Positions 30,434 through 43,600 of a stretch of DNA of 64,000 nt are shown here, piece after piece (position 1 is the first letter of the stretch; each line of letters opens with the position of its first letter). A model generated the notes under the pieces. That model did no database searches. It saw nothing but the letters and a program-made list of their open reading frames with translations, and was not told where the DNA came from. Position numbers and translations under genes: made by a program. The stretch spans positions 806,001 to 870,000 of the forward strand of contig JAGMVK010000015.1 of assembly GCA_020747065.1 (NCBI GenBank). Reading direction: 5' to 3'. Source of the DNA: Cadophora sp. MPI-SDFR-AT-0126. Taxonomy: Eukaryota; Ascomycota; Leotiomycetes; Helotiales; Ploettnerulaceae.

Positions 30434-33354
30434 GATCCTGGACGGAGATTTGCCATTTTAAGTGCTATTGGGAGGATTGAAGAACTGTTTGTGTACCATA
30501 TAGTTAGTGATTCGAAGGTTGGCTAGTTATCATCTGTTCCAAGGCAGGATCACAATTGCCCACGTGATGTGACGACGAATGCCAGAGGGGCAGTTCTTTT
30601 CGCCTCGCATCAGCGATGAGTTCAACTGAGTGATGGACAAGTGCTGATCTACTACATATATCCTGTGCGATGGCTCTTACAAGAACTCAGAGCAAGATGC
30701 AGGCTATCAGAAAGGTGGAGAGAATCTCATCAACATAAACCACTGCGCATTGTGAGGCTAGCTATGTAAAGCGGCTCACAACCCACCCCTATGCTTGATA
30801 ATACTCCAAGATCCGAGCAATAAATTAATCCACATCATTCAGGTAATTAGCTCCCGTGAAAGTGAGAGACATATAGGAGGCGTTCTTGATTCCTAATCCC
30901 ATGAGGATCTTCTGGGCGTCAATGTACATCTAGAGAGCAGGTAAGAAAGCAGCCGAAACCGTTATTCTCCTTACAATCAGTAATTGGAACGAAATGATTC
31001 GTGATGAAGGACTTTAAAATGAATACGGAGAAGATCAAATAAGTGTGTCATGGTTTTAGCACTCGAGTTGTGTAGTCTTTATTTCCTTCCCGGATTGACC
31101 CCTCGGGAAACCATTCCCTAGAACTTTTATATTTACTGATTCGTATGATGACGGAGAGGAATAAAAGGCTCTAGATGAGGCGGCCAAGGCCATTGGTACG
31201 GGCTAGCTATTCGCTGGATCGACTGCAACAATAGAACTGTTTAAAGGGTGCCATTAGGAGCCGGAGCCTTTATTGCACTGGAGGGGGGGGTCCGCATCCA
31301 GAATCAAAGAGGAAAAAGTGGAAGAAGAAAAGCCAAACGCGGAGATGGTGACGAGGATGAAAGAGAAGGTTAAGTTGAAGGTAGAGTCAAGTTTGAAAAG
31401 TTGGAATGAACAAGCGGATACAGCCGTGTGCTGGTACGAAGAATAGAGACGAAAACTGTACATTCCACTACTTTACCTTGGTAATTCTATTCTTCATTCA
31501 AAATAAGCCTCAGCGAGCTGGTACAGAGAACGACCAAGCTACCAATAACCGCATGAGCAGCTTTGTCGCTAGCGGCACACTGCAACCGTGACGAGGATAT
31601 ACGGGAGGGTATCCAGCAGGTCAAGAATCAAAAGAGCGGATCCAATCGACAAGAGTAAGAGAACAACAGAGACTCTCAACCCATACGCCCGCCGGACTCT
31701 CGGGGGGAAGAACTCCAAAAGCTTTGCCACATTTCAAAGAGACTCTATTTTCAACCAAAACAAACAAGCGATTACCAATCATCACAGCCCCTATTCCTCA
31801 GGCCCTCACTAATTAGGTTGCTCTATTTATCGTTTACAGGCCCAACCACTGCCTTGCGGGAGGCTGCTGACGCCTAGATACGGTACGGGGGTACCGACTG
31901 GGTGCCTATATGCACGTCTGACTTGAGATCTGACTGAGGCATCGGCGGATGATCCATACTTTCGGGTGGGCTGACTTGTGGTTACCCCAACACTGTATGT
32001 AACCCTTCAATCGAGATGCCATGTGCGTGAGAACCTTAATGTGTTTGTTGCGACTTGATGAGATTGAAATGTCGATATTTTGCGGCTGAGGTAGATGAGA
32101 ATACAGTTTCTTGACATAAATGTTCGGATCGACGGCTGCTGCAAATGTGTATCTGGGAATTGGTATCAGCTAGCATGGACCTCAAAGCAGCTATTGGCTC
32201 CGAGGGCGAGAAGGTGAAGATTGACTTCTAAGTTACATGATAGATCTTCTATCGAGATATTATTTGGGAAAGGCGAAACAAAGATGACAGAAGAGCTGCA
32301 AAGTGGTTCGTGTATTCAATTATCTCACGGATCAATTGCACACTGTTCCTGCGACGCCCTTCGCGAAGAGTGCGGATCTGGGAGTTGAGTGTACCTCAAG
32401 TATTGTAGGAATAGAAGTCCAAGCCATTCTGGAAATAAGATTTTGAAGTCCACTCGACCAGTGGCAAAGACTTCAGTGTTGCAGAATTACCTCTGCTGCC
32501 GAATTTCCCAGCGTCAACATCAAGGACCGCAGCTAGAATTCCTCCCCGTCTAAGCCTCGAATCAGAATCCATCGTGTAGGAAGAAACCCACCGGGACATG
32601 CATCCGATCGACCCTGTGGAAGTCAAACTCTTCGGCAGGTAACCAAACAAGCAGCTCAGCGGTAAGACATCTGCAGGACCCAGCCCTAAGGATGTTTTCC
32701 AGAACATTTGCTCACGTATTCGCACCTGTAAGAACCGATACCACAAACTATAAGGCTGACTTCGGCACGGAAAGCCTCGTGGTCTGGTTCCATCTAGCAG
32801 GATGCGAGAGCGAATCCAGGCGCAGGCGATTTCATCTGACACCAGTCCTGACTTTTCTGACTCTCACCCGTCTCGCCTCATCCCCACCGCCACTTCTCGA
32901 GCCGGCAAGCGAGAGCAACCCCACCCCAAAACAATCCGCATCGAAGTCATATTGTACGAGTCAAGTCAATATTCTCGATGCCTGGTCTGTGTATGGAATA
33001 TTTGAGCTGTTGCCTGAGTTTTCCTTGACGAGTTCCGATCTTCGCTCGTGCGGTTTTGCTGATGTAAGATACCAAAATAATCTAGGGTCTTTGAAATATG
33101 CTCTACCCGCTCTTGATTGGTCGAGGTATACGACTTTCCGGAGGGACCAGGTATAGCCTCACATGCGCTTGACGATGGCGTTTGAGTCCTGAAAGGTTTT
33201 GAAACACATATATCACACGCGGGAGTACACTTTGGGAGGTCTCTGTCGTGGAGAAATGTCACTGCTTGTGCTTAGTTTCCTGTTTTGCACATAGCTACTC
33301 GTACCTTTTTGACGCCTTTCTCCTTCCTATGTGGATCGTCGATTGCGCACCAAA
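30434..33354. other. Intergenic, 2.9 kb, no supported gene
   Basis: Holds a G-run near 31282-31290 and several short open frames, the longest a 148-codon minus-strand frame at 32396-32842 without recognisable domain. Looks like accessory or decayed DNA. Confidence 0.5.
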
Positions 33355-35302
33355 ATGAATTCCTCATCGCCCCAAAACCCATCAGGTTCCAAGAAACCCA
33401 GAGCATCCAAGCCGAAAGTAAAGTCGGGATGTAAAACGTGCAAGTGAGTTTCATTGGTCGAGCTTTACGAACCCGCAAGCAGACGATGACACTTCCCCTT
33501 TCGCTTGTAGTTAAGCTTGCCTCATCAAATGAGAACCCCATAATCCTCGAATTGTCTTTCAACACAGCTATCGCCCAAATGGAGCGCTGCGACTGACTTG
33601 TACCAGAGCTCGTCGAGTCAAATGTGACGAGACGAAGCCAGCATGTAACAGATGTTCCAACTTTGGACGGGTGTGCGGCGGCTACCCCTCAACAGAAGAC
33701 ACAGCTCCACCGAAAGATCCGAGTCCGCCCGTAATCAGAAAGCTTTTGTCCAAGCCCATGCAAGCTGTACCATCGTCCACACCTTCACCCGCTCACGGTG
33801 CTTCATTTTCTCCGCCTCCACCAATCAACAATTTCACTCCGCCTCTGCCACCTGGTGTGACCTTCCAGGACGAAAGGTGCTACCAGTACTTCTGTCATTT
33901 TCGAGATGTAACGTCTTTCGAATTATCAAGTGGCTTTGATCCAAGCCTCTGGCGGTCGTTAGTCCTGCAAGCATGCGACAACTTTGCGATTCGGAGATTG
34001 GTGGTTGCAACAGCAGCTCTGAGTATATTTGTGAAAGGGCCACCTCAGCAGACGAGCGAACTTCATCTAGAGTATGCGCTGCAAAGGTACGGCGAGGCAC
34101 TGAAGGGAATCAGGGAGACTGTGACGGCCGGACAGGACTCAACGCGAGTAGCACTTATTAGCGCTCTCCTAATTTTCTGCTTTGAAAGCCTTCATGGAGA
34201 CCTCGGTCGAGCAATAACGCATATCCAGAGCGCTATTGACATGATACTCAAGCAGCTCTCAACACTGCCACAGCAGCACTATTTCCCTCGAGTTGGATCA
34301 GCAGGACAGCAAACGAATGGCCCAATCGATGACGAGCTCCTGGTTGCATTCATGCGACTTGATCGGCCATCTCTTTCGTTGATGAGCAGAAAGAAAGGAT
34401 ATCCTCCCCTTCCAGCGTACCGTATTTTTACTCTATTATTCTCTGCAGAGCAACTCGAAATACCTGCCAGCTTCGCAACCATTTCAGAGGCAAGATCATG
34501 CCTGGAAGATATACAATGGAGAATACTGTCCAACAATGACGCACCGGACGCAATTTCAGCACTGTGGGATGACAGTGAAGCGCAGTCTGTCAGCCCGGAC
34601 TTCGAATCTGTACCGTGGCAGTTGAAACAATGGCTTGAAGCAACAGACATTGTGGGTTCATCGTCACATTTGGCTTATCGACTTGCGCAATGGCACGACG
34701 CATTCCAACCGATGCTGAATTATGCCATGAGTCCAGCCGGAGAATCGATGTTTGTACCGGGAGCAATACTGCACGTCCAGGCCATGGCCGTTGACTTGAC
34801 GCTAAATGGATTTGCTTCGCAGTCGCCTTCACATCCACGAACAGATTCGTTCTCGAGCACCCGGTCATCATCAATGTCAGAACGCCAGTCATCCTTTTCC
34901 ATGGCTGTCCCATCGGCACTAGCCGTACCAGATGCCACTCTGTTCCAACGGCGTTCGTCATCCGGCCGTTCTTCCCCATCTTTAGCCGCCGAAAGTTCGA
35001 CGCCCTTCCCGACTGTCCATGCGATCTTGAATTTTTGCAGGAGGTTAATGTCGCATCCAAGCTTCTTGAAGGGATTTGTGTTCGATGCCGGGATCATACC
35101 ACATCTCCTGAAGATTGTACTGTTCTGTCCAGATCGCATCCTGAAGCAGGAGGCGATCGATGTTCTACGGTCTATTGCACCTAGGCGAGAAGGCATGTGG
35201 GATAGCAGAGTCTGCGCAGACGCCGGTGAAAAGTGTATAGCGATGGAAGATACGGATCGGCGACTGGACTTGATCGACCCGTTCCTTCTTGAGGGAATAT
35301 GA
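33355..35302 (+). CDS. Zn2Cys6 transcription factor with fungal-specific C-terminal domain
   Basis: Two exons, 33355-33443 and 33607-35302, 594 residues. The binuclear zinc cluster is GCKTCKARRVKCDETKPACNRC...VCGGY: six cysteines in the C-x2-C-x6-C-x5-C-x2-C-x6-C pattern, split by a 163-nt intron right after the second Cys. A Pro/Ser linker follows, then an all-helical regulatory domain of the Fungal_trans_2 type: YFCHFRDVTSFELSSGF, LVLQACDNFAIRRLVVATAALS, ALQRYGEALKGIRE, and near the end ILKQEAIDVLRSIAPRREGMWDS. Nuclear, DNA-binding, probably regulating nearby or metabolic genes; target unknown. Ser-rich insert at about residues 440-490. Related to the truncated gene at 39577. Confidence 0.93.
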
Positions 35303-37477
35303 GGGACCGAAAGAAGTAATGAGTGTACTTGAAAGTGGAAACAGGCCTGCCGATGGCCCGGACGAGGAGTCGGGAGTAGATAGAAAGCTTGCATTTGCTT
35401 GCTTTTTAGTTTGGTTATACTTGACTGGATCGAGGTAGCATAGCGCGATATTTGTGGAAAGACAACGGCATACAAGCAGTCGTGGGGTCTGTGATGGTAG
35501 ACAGGCTATACCTAGAAGATGCAGGCTGGTACTGCTCCCATCTGACTGCAAACGAACAAAATAAGAATTGTAGACATTGATAGCATTTGCTATGATCATT
35601 CCCCTTGATGTGAATGTTTGTGGCCTTTCCAAAACGGTGTGAAGTGTTTGATTGACGAGTAGTCCACAACAGCGACAAAGACTTCCGGTGGTACGAGCCC
35701 GACGACGTTTTTAACCTTGCTGATAACGAAAATAATTCCTATAACCCCAGTGTGCCTTTTCCCCAGGTTCCTCAATATCGATGCTGCTCTTCTCCTCACG
35801 CGCGCGCGAGAATCCTGCCAGCCTCTGCAATATAAGGTTCGGGGGGTGCTATCTGATTTGGGCATGGTTTTCCGCAGACATTTTCCCTGCTTGTCCTACG
35901 CACCGCGATCGCCGGAGAACAACTAGTGCAGATTTATTATGGTATGTATCCTAAGTAGCGCTCATAATCGACTTGCTACGGCAGAGCCTCTGTCGCAGAG
36001 GAGTGTGACGGCATTGACGGGCAAAAGGTCAGCCATTGCAGCGGCAGGTCGTAGCAGCAAATCGAATAGTTCGGAGGGCACACGAATAGTAAGCTCCGTA
36101 CTAGAGGGTATTCTGGGTACGGTAGGATGCAGATTTCAGATCAATCGCAAATGTGGGCAGGAATAGGATTGTGTCTTGGTGCGTATGGTTGTTGAAGAGT
36201 CATGGTGGTTGAAATTGGCATGCTTGTGTCTCGTCTTCAGAAGCGAGCGGTCCTCATCTGGAATTGGCCTCGGCACTTCAACCCAGCCAAGTATAAATTT
36301 TTGCTTCGCCCGAAAATTCCTTCATCACCTTCAGCCGTTCTTATCTTCACAATTCTAGCGCTTCAATACTCACTTCTTTCCTAAGTACGTCATCTTTGCT
36401 TACGCTTGTTTCACGACATAAGTTACTATTACCATTACGTCCCAAGTGGATAATTATGCGCCATGTATTGTTGACCTAACAGCGCAGCGACGATACGGTA
36501 ACGGATGCAAGCTTTTCTAGAGTGTCTGCTCACGATGCTCCTCCAAGGAAACCCTGACATTACCAAGAAGCTGAAAAGACTTATTCAGCTTGAGAGCTGA
36601 GCTGCACATCTCCTGGACTTGCTTTATTTCATTGCCTCGCAGTAGACTGCACGATACCGAGGTCCGTGATGCAAATCTTCATCCCAACATCTGCTGTCTC
36701 CTTTCCTGGTATCCCGCACGGCGAGATAGGAAGATCTCATCTTCAAGAGGCAATTGGGTCGAGATCCTAATTTAAAGTTCTCCCTTGCTCCTTGCATGAC
36801 TTCATCCGAACTTGAAACCGCCATCTGAAGTTTACGTTCTTTATCTGCAGCCGTTCGGGGATGTGTCTCCACATGTACCTCATAATAGGGTAACAACATG
36901 GCGAGGACCGTGGGTGCATGCAGTGCACGCAGTGGGCGGTTCGTCCGGTGTGATATGTGGCCATCTTTGCGGCTCCCGATATCAATGGCGTTTTTAGTGC
37001 GCGGGACAAACCAGCCTGCCGCAGATCGTTGTACCTGATGTGGGATTAGTGCAGGACATAGTTCAAGGCTTATGTGCGCTTTCGATATCGTTATCATGAT
37101 CGTCTCATGATCGACAGGAGACGGGGACACTTCCGGCATTGCATCTGCCGATTTTGTTTGTTGAGATTTACCGCAGTCTATTTACTCACCCACTCAATGA
37201 ACATCACTTTCCGGACTCAGGCATGTGAAAAGCGGGATGCCGACGAACATCGAGGATTCGAATAGGATTGTGGATCAGGTCCGAGGCGACATCAATGAGA
37301 ACCCACGCAATGATGTACCAGAGGATTTCTAGTGCAAACCATCTCAAGATTTGCGTTGGAAGCCATAAGATCTCGCAGGATCCCCAACTCTTCCGCTGCT
37401 CCTCTCTCCCTGCACCGTCCATCATTTCTGCGACTCTCCCTCTTTAGTCCCCGAGAGAAACCTTCACCCATACAGGC
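35303..37477. other. Intergenic, 2.2 kb
   Basis: No supported gene. Around 36289 there is a TATAAATT sequence followed by a pyrimidine-rich leader-like stretch to about 36385, resembling a promoter, but no convincing frame follows it. Confidence 0.45.
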
Positions 37478-38330
37478 ATGTATCTTCCGGTCGTTTTCCT
37501 TGGTCTCCTCGGAGCCAGTACACTCGCTAGTCCCATCATCGCGGAGACAGGAGAACTCACAGATTCACCTGCAGTCCTTCTGTAAGTATTTTTGAATGAA
37601 ATTCCTGGATATTTGCCTTCATGTGCTGACCTTGCAACGCAGCGGTCGGGAACCAGCAATCCCTAAATGGCCACACAATCCTCCCACTTGTAAGACCAAG
37701 ACGGTCTATGGTCCTTACACTCTCAAGGCTCCTGTCTTGGGCTTCGGTCAATCTGAGGAGTACTATGCCGAGGAGATCGGAGATCTGTTGGTAGTCACTG
37801 GTCACGGCAAGGATGGCGAGCCCCTCGACAGTGATAATAAGGACGGAGAAGGCCATGACTACGTCGTCACCAAATGCATCACCTTCAGCTGGACGACGTC
37901 GACCTGGTATCATACCATTCCCGGCCACCACCACCCAACGTAAGTTGATTTACTTCTCTTTGAATTGTCGGTCCCAGTCAGACGGATCTGTCGTGGGTGG
38001 TCTGGGCAGATACAGGGTAACATCGCGTTCGCGTTGCCGTAATCTACTCGCCCTCGGTTAGATGCCGAAGTGTGCGGCGTTCATGTCCGACCCAGATGCC
38101 CCATCCACACGTTCTTGAGCAATTATCTGTCGTACCTCGTAACAGGGTTCAATGAAAACAACAGAAAGATGGACGGTGACAACGACTAACAGTAATGCAG
38201 GAGCTGTGCCACAACCACCACAGTGCATCGTGGTCACCATGGCTTTCCAACGGGGATTCCTATCCTCCCTAAGCCAATTCCACACTTGGGATGGCCAGGT
38301 CTTCCCATCCCAACTAAGAAGGGATGGTAA
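37478..38330 (+). CDS. Small secreted protein, His-rich near the C-terminus (effector-like candidate)
   Basis: Three exons, 37478-37581, 37643-37939, 38201-38330, 176 residues, all phases consistent. Signal peptide: YLPVVFLGLLGASTLAS with likely cleavage after Ala-Ser. The mature part is acidic in the middle (DGEPLDSDNKDGEGHD) with three cysteines (PPTCK, VTKCI, TSCAT) and a His cluster around the second splice (PGHHHP, then VHRGHHGFP), which could bind metal; that is inference. It ends in a Pro-rich IPILPKPIPHLGWPGLPIP tail. No family recognised. It lies between two related Zn2Cys6 genes. Intron 2 is long (261 nt). Confidence 0.72.
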
Positions 38331-39576
38331 AATGCTGACAGAACTTCTCATGATCAAAGACTTTAGGGATCGGAGTATGGCTCGGTATAATTAGACGGAA
38401 AAGGGACTGGTGTTGAACACCTCTATTGTTGACTTGAGAGCACTTCTTTATGTTCCAGCCTTTGTTCTCTTCTGAAATTTCCATTATAGGGATCGAGTCC
38501 TGATATCGTCAGCATTGGTCTGGTGGCCTGTTGACCGCTCGCCCCTTCATCAGCTTACACAGCCGACAGGCGGCGTTAGGAAGAATTCAATATTCATGAA
38601 CACAGCCTTCCCGGCGTCTATTTCCCAATCTCACGAGTGAATTTCCATGCATGTACAGACGTGTCGCACTTCAAACGCTGTCATTTGCCTGTTCGGGTGC
38701 TCTGCGGAGTCCGTCTAACCTATCTCCGTCTGTGCGTCCGCTGGTGGAAGAAGGTTTCCGCCAAACAATTGGTTTGTTTACTAGCGATGATTTCCCCGTA
38801 GTGTTTGAGTCCCAGCACTGTCATTTTACTCGAAGAGGACAGCAGTTCTGGAATGATGTTTCATATTTTATGGTAAAAGAAGTGTCTAACAGCTGTCAAG
38901 CAGGCACATTCAAGTGGTTGGCCACTGCTGACAGATCGGAATTCGATAATCTCCGCTTGTTCGGCTCGCGGATATGGAGTTGTGGCCGAAAAGGGGCAAG
39001 ACCGTAAGCACGAGTATTTGAATTGAGCCCGCTCGCAGGTTTCGATCTCATGGAATCGAAGTAACAGGGACGTAGGATTGGGGATTTGAGTTCTGGACTC
39101 GATCCAGCACAATGGTTCGGTGTCAGGCATCCTATCATTTCATTTCAGAATCACAACTGAACGGCTATGTTCAGCCTTCGGCAACTTGGCTTCTGGGCCA
39201 CTGAGAGGACTTATTTAGTTGACTCCGTACATTTTGACATAAGAATGGGACTTGCTTCCCCATTATCTAGGTTGTTTGAGAGAAATGACGCTGACAGTCA
39301 GGGGGTACAGATCGGTCCAAGGAGCGCAATTCCATGCGCACCATCTTCGATTCTCGGTAGGCGCTTACTCCCAAGGCCTGGCTCTCACCCAGTGCCCTAA
39401 ATCATACAAAGAGAGCTCGATGCCAAGACGGCTACGCCCTGTAAGGCGACAGTTGGCTGGAACTCATAAGGCGTTTACCTGGACTCCTGGAACCTTCTTT
39501 CGGGACAGCAAGACCATCAACCTTAACGCCACCACTGACTATACATCAACGACAATTGTCCCGACTCGTAACCACT
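38331..39576. other. Intergenic, 1.2 kb
   Basis: Between the secreted-protein gene and the second zinc-cluster gene, same direction. Short frames only, no domain. Confidence 0.5.
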
Positions 39577-40665
39577 ATGGCTTCTGATGATGAGAAAGGT
39601 TTGAAAGGTAGAGCTGGGAAGCCGAAAGTCCGCACAGGTTGTAAAACATGCAAGTACGTTACGTTGCCCTGAACCCTGATTGCCCCTTAACCTTCTCCAT
39701 CGGGGCAAGAGACCGTACCTAGCAATCCTCACGTCCAGTCACCATCAACTGCTTGCTGCTACTAACTAACAATTACGTATCAACAACTGACGTACTCCTC
39801 TAACAGAAGGCGGAAGGTCAAGTGCGACGAAGGGAAGCCTGGATGCTTAAGATGTCTGAAGTTCGGAACCGAGTGTGAAGGATACCGACCCAAACGGTCG
39901 GGTCAACTGACGAAAGCAACAAAGAGCACGACGGCGCATAGAGAACGTCTCATCCTTCCCAATGACTCGCATCTGATACTCCGACGAGCATCAGAGCCTA
40001 TTCCTCGTCCCCCGCGGGCTCTTGCTGCACCGCAGCTAAAAGGCGGTCTGGAAGATCAACAATATCTTCGTATCAAGAACGTCGCTGAAGACAGCTTTGC
40101 ATCAGGATTCTGTGAAGAAAACCTTCATAACTTGCCATGGGACCACAGATCGACCGGTCTTCCCGACACAGAGCCCACGATCCAACAGCTCAAAGACTCT
40201 ATCGCCGCCCTCAGCAGAGCGAAGAACTCGGAGCGAGCTGGAGACTCCTCGGGCCTCGCAGCAGCTCACTTCAACTATGCCTTCCGACAGTATGGCAAAG
40301 CACTTGAAGGCATTCGAGAGATCGCTTCATCGACGGAGACGCATCCTACGAAACTTCTCCTTCACTCTTCCGTCTTGATCTTCATCTTTGAGAGCATACA
40401 AGGCAACTCCATGACGGCGATCACCCACTTGAAGAGTGCATACAGTGCTTTGGTCACTCGCGATCCCTCACTCAAGGACTTCGCCCTTTCTAAGATCATT
40501 GAGGATATCAACGAACAATCGTCGTTGAGCGAGGTAAGTTTCCAATAAGATGACTGACATTAAGTTTCTAATAATGTTCAGATCTTCTTGCAACTCAGAA
40601 ACTTGCAGATTCAAAGCCCTACGCTTCCCATTGTATCTGGCTCTATGCCGTCAAGCTTTGGTTGA
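39577..40665 (+). pseudogene. Truncated Zn2Cys6 transcription factor, paralog of the gene at 33355
   Basis: Exons 39577-39653, 39807-40533 and 40582-40665. The zinc cluster is complete: TGCKTCKRRKVKCDEGKPGC...ECEGY, with the same intron position (after the second Cys) and similar length (153 nt) as the gene at 33355. The regulatory domain then begins normally: FNYAFRQYGKALEGIRE, LHSSVLIFIFESIQGN, ITHLKSAY, matching AL-RYGEALKGIRE and ALLIFCFESLHGD of the paralog. After a 48-nt intron, the frame reaches a stop at 40663-40665 about 27 residues on, while the paralog runs another roughly 330 residues. Sequence beyond has stops in all frames. It would encode about 296 residues, keeping DNA binding and losing most of the regulatory domain. 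Either a pseudogene or a short repressor-like product. Confidence 0.7.
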
Positions 40666-43600
40666 GCCCTACCTATATGGACTAGATTACCACTTATCCA
40701 CTATCGAAGGGTACACTCAAATCCCAAGACGGCATATAACAATGTCGGTGGTTGTTATCAATTACAACTTTCAAGTAGTCGGGCGCCTTCGAGTAATAGA
40801 CATTGAGTGTTGCGCGCTTTCTCAGGACAGGTCTACATGCTGCATTTCTCTCAAGAGCTGTGTATCAACGTTCTCGAGGTCAGATCGCCTCGAGCCGGGT
40901 TCTCTGGACTATCTTCATTACATTCAACATGCTTGGAACGACTAGGCAGTCTCTACATGGCGAGCTCCTACCAAGATCTCTACAAGATGTCATGAGGGTC
41001 CTCCCGCGGCATGCTTGGCCACATGGGAGGAAGGATCAGGAACAGTGCTGGAGGTATTCGAGCTTTAGAACAACGGGATGATATATACCATGGGTAGATT
41101 GACCATCGCCGAGCGAGGCGGCTTGAGGAAAAGATCCAGCGAAAGGAGGTTCAAGCGACAGAAGAGTAAGAGATTGTTATTGCTTGTTATTGTCAATAAG
41201 AGTAATGAGTAATCGCCTTCACCGATCCCTCTAATAAGCTCCACTTTGACAAATGGTGTTCGCCAACAAAACCAGAGATTGAACTTCTTCTTCGCAAAAC
41301 AATGCCAAATCTTTCTCCGCGAGCTCTTCGACACCTAGAAAACACCAATCGCATGTCTTTTGAGGGATCCCCATAAGTCTTCCCGCTATGTGTTGCATTA
41401 TTACGACACTATGGAGCATTGTACCACTTCTCACCTGATGTGTGAGTAGTCTTTCAAGTCCCTGTTCCACTTCAAATCCATCTCCAACATTCTTCCACGA
41501 CAACGCACGGTACATAAGCAAAAGGGGCAGAGTCTCGAAAGTCAACACCAATGATCTCTCACTTTTGTAAGACTGTGGGGCTCCTTCATGGATTGAGTAT
41601 TGGGGATTGGGTACATCGTGAGCCGGCTGCACCTTTCGTGTATTCAGTCTTGGCTTCGGCTGTCAAAGCGGACCGGCTGCTGAGTGCTTCGAAGATGATT
41701 GGACTGCTATACGGCAACGAGGGACCGTCTCCGAGATGAATGTCAGCATGAACGGTATCCGTGTCCAACGTCCCGAATAGGCATCGGTATCGTCAGCGAC
41801 ACAGCAACACACCTCACTTACAATACCCCACCTACACTGTTGCTGCTCTCAGTAAGCTCTCTCCACGACAGGACCGGCTGCTTGGCAGGAGATCAAATCG
41901 AATGAAACGCCTGTCGGAGCCCCTGGCATACACCAACAGAATCCACGAGACTCGGTCTATTTCGAGCTCCACTCCTCCCTTCGCGCCATATCCTTGGCGC
42001 TTTTGCAGAGTGAGCCAGAAATATGTAATTGCCCTCGAGAATGCCAATATTGAAGTGAGCATCATGTGGAATAGCCTTTCAATTTTCTCCGCCATTCTTC
42101 ATCCTTTGAATATGTCAAACCCCGCTGATAGGCTCGAAGACGGACTTTTGGTATCTTCGTCAGCATGGACAACGCATTCATAGCGAGAGTGATGGATAAC
42201 AAGACTGCACTGGTCCAGGACAAGGTGGTATGTTGGTGACGAGGTACGAAGTTGACGTGGGCGACTTGCCACATCCATCTCGTGGCTTGTGGGAGCGCAG
42301 ACTTGTCTCGACCATGACACCTTCTGCGGTATGCCATGGCTTGCAGGTCTACGCGACATTCTCGAGCAAAGTTCTTCAAGCCCTTCGATCCACTCTATCG
42401 AGCAAGATCAGCTTAGCTCTCAGCTGTTGAACCAGCTACGACAGTGGAATACCCCCTTGTGCTCCAATGTTTACGTCGGCATCGAGTTGACCTGCAAGCC
42501 AGAAGTCCGTCACTGCGACTACCTTACGACCTCTTACATTGTTGGTGAAAGTTTGGTTCGAAAGACTTGGTGCTCCTGCAGGAACGGCCAACCTCTTCGT
42601 GAACGCAGCTTGTGAGATTGGCGACTGGAATCGACGAACAACGACAGCAGCTTTTGGAAGCTTTTCGTGTTTCAAAGTGGAAGTCATCCAGCTCTTCTTA
42701 TGACGACGATGTCGTGGTCGGAAAGAAAGTTTCGGGCGGAGATTATCCACGTGCTGAAACTTGCCGAAGGGAGTGTGGAGGTTACTGGGACTATATTGAG
42801 GTCACTAGGATAACGGAATCCTTCTCGGTGTCGAGAACGGTGGCAACGAGCGAAATATACCGGGAAGCTCAGCAGGTGATTGATGGAATCTTATAATAGC
42901 AGGCAGCCAATGCAAATGTTCGGAGTCTGGTTTTTCGGAATCTTGGTTTTTTGGAGCTGAGTTTCTACCTCGGTGGATTCAAATAACTTGGGTATCAAGC
43001 CATAAGGTGACTTTTTGTGGAGAGAAGAAGTAGTAGCAAAGAATTTTCTTGCAGATTCACATCGAAAAGCTATCAGATTCGCCTTCCAGATTCTAATCTC
43101 TGTCGCGCACTATACAAATTCAAGCTGTTGCAGCAAAGGTCAGCCAACTGCACTGGCGTCACTGTCAGCATCGACACTTTCGCATTAATGCAAGGAGTGA
43201 CTTGATAAACAGAGTTCCATATCCATGGTAATATCAACAGAAATATATCGATGGTATGTTCAGCTTGTAATTCCTCATCGGCCCTACGGGAGTTGTCCTT
43301 GAGCATGTTTGCCTCGCTGTCGACCGAAGCGTTGACAGAAAGGACCAAACGTTGCGCTCGCGATAAGCTTGCCACAGGCAATTAGGCATTAACACTTAAA
43401 ATTTGGTGTTTACAAAGCAGAAATCTCCAATCTGATCAATAATTCCACATCCCAAAGCCCGCAAGAAGGCAATTTGAAGGGCAAGTCAGCCCTATATCAC
43501 GTGCATCTGCTGACTGCTGAAGAGCTGCGGTCAGCAACGAAAATAGAAACAGGCTGAAAACTACGGGAATTTGCTAATGGGAACTGGAAGCTTACCCGAC

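Noticed and set aside
32396..32842. 148-codon minus-strand frame
   Set aside because: No similarity to a known domain, no intron context and no neighbouring exons.
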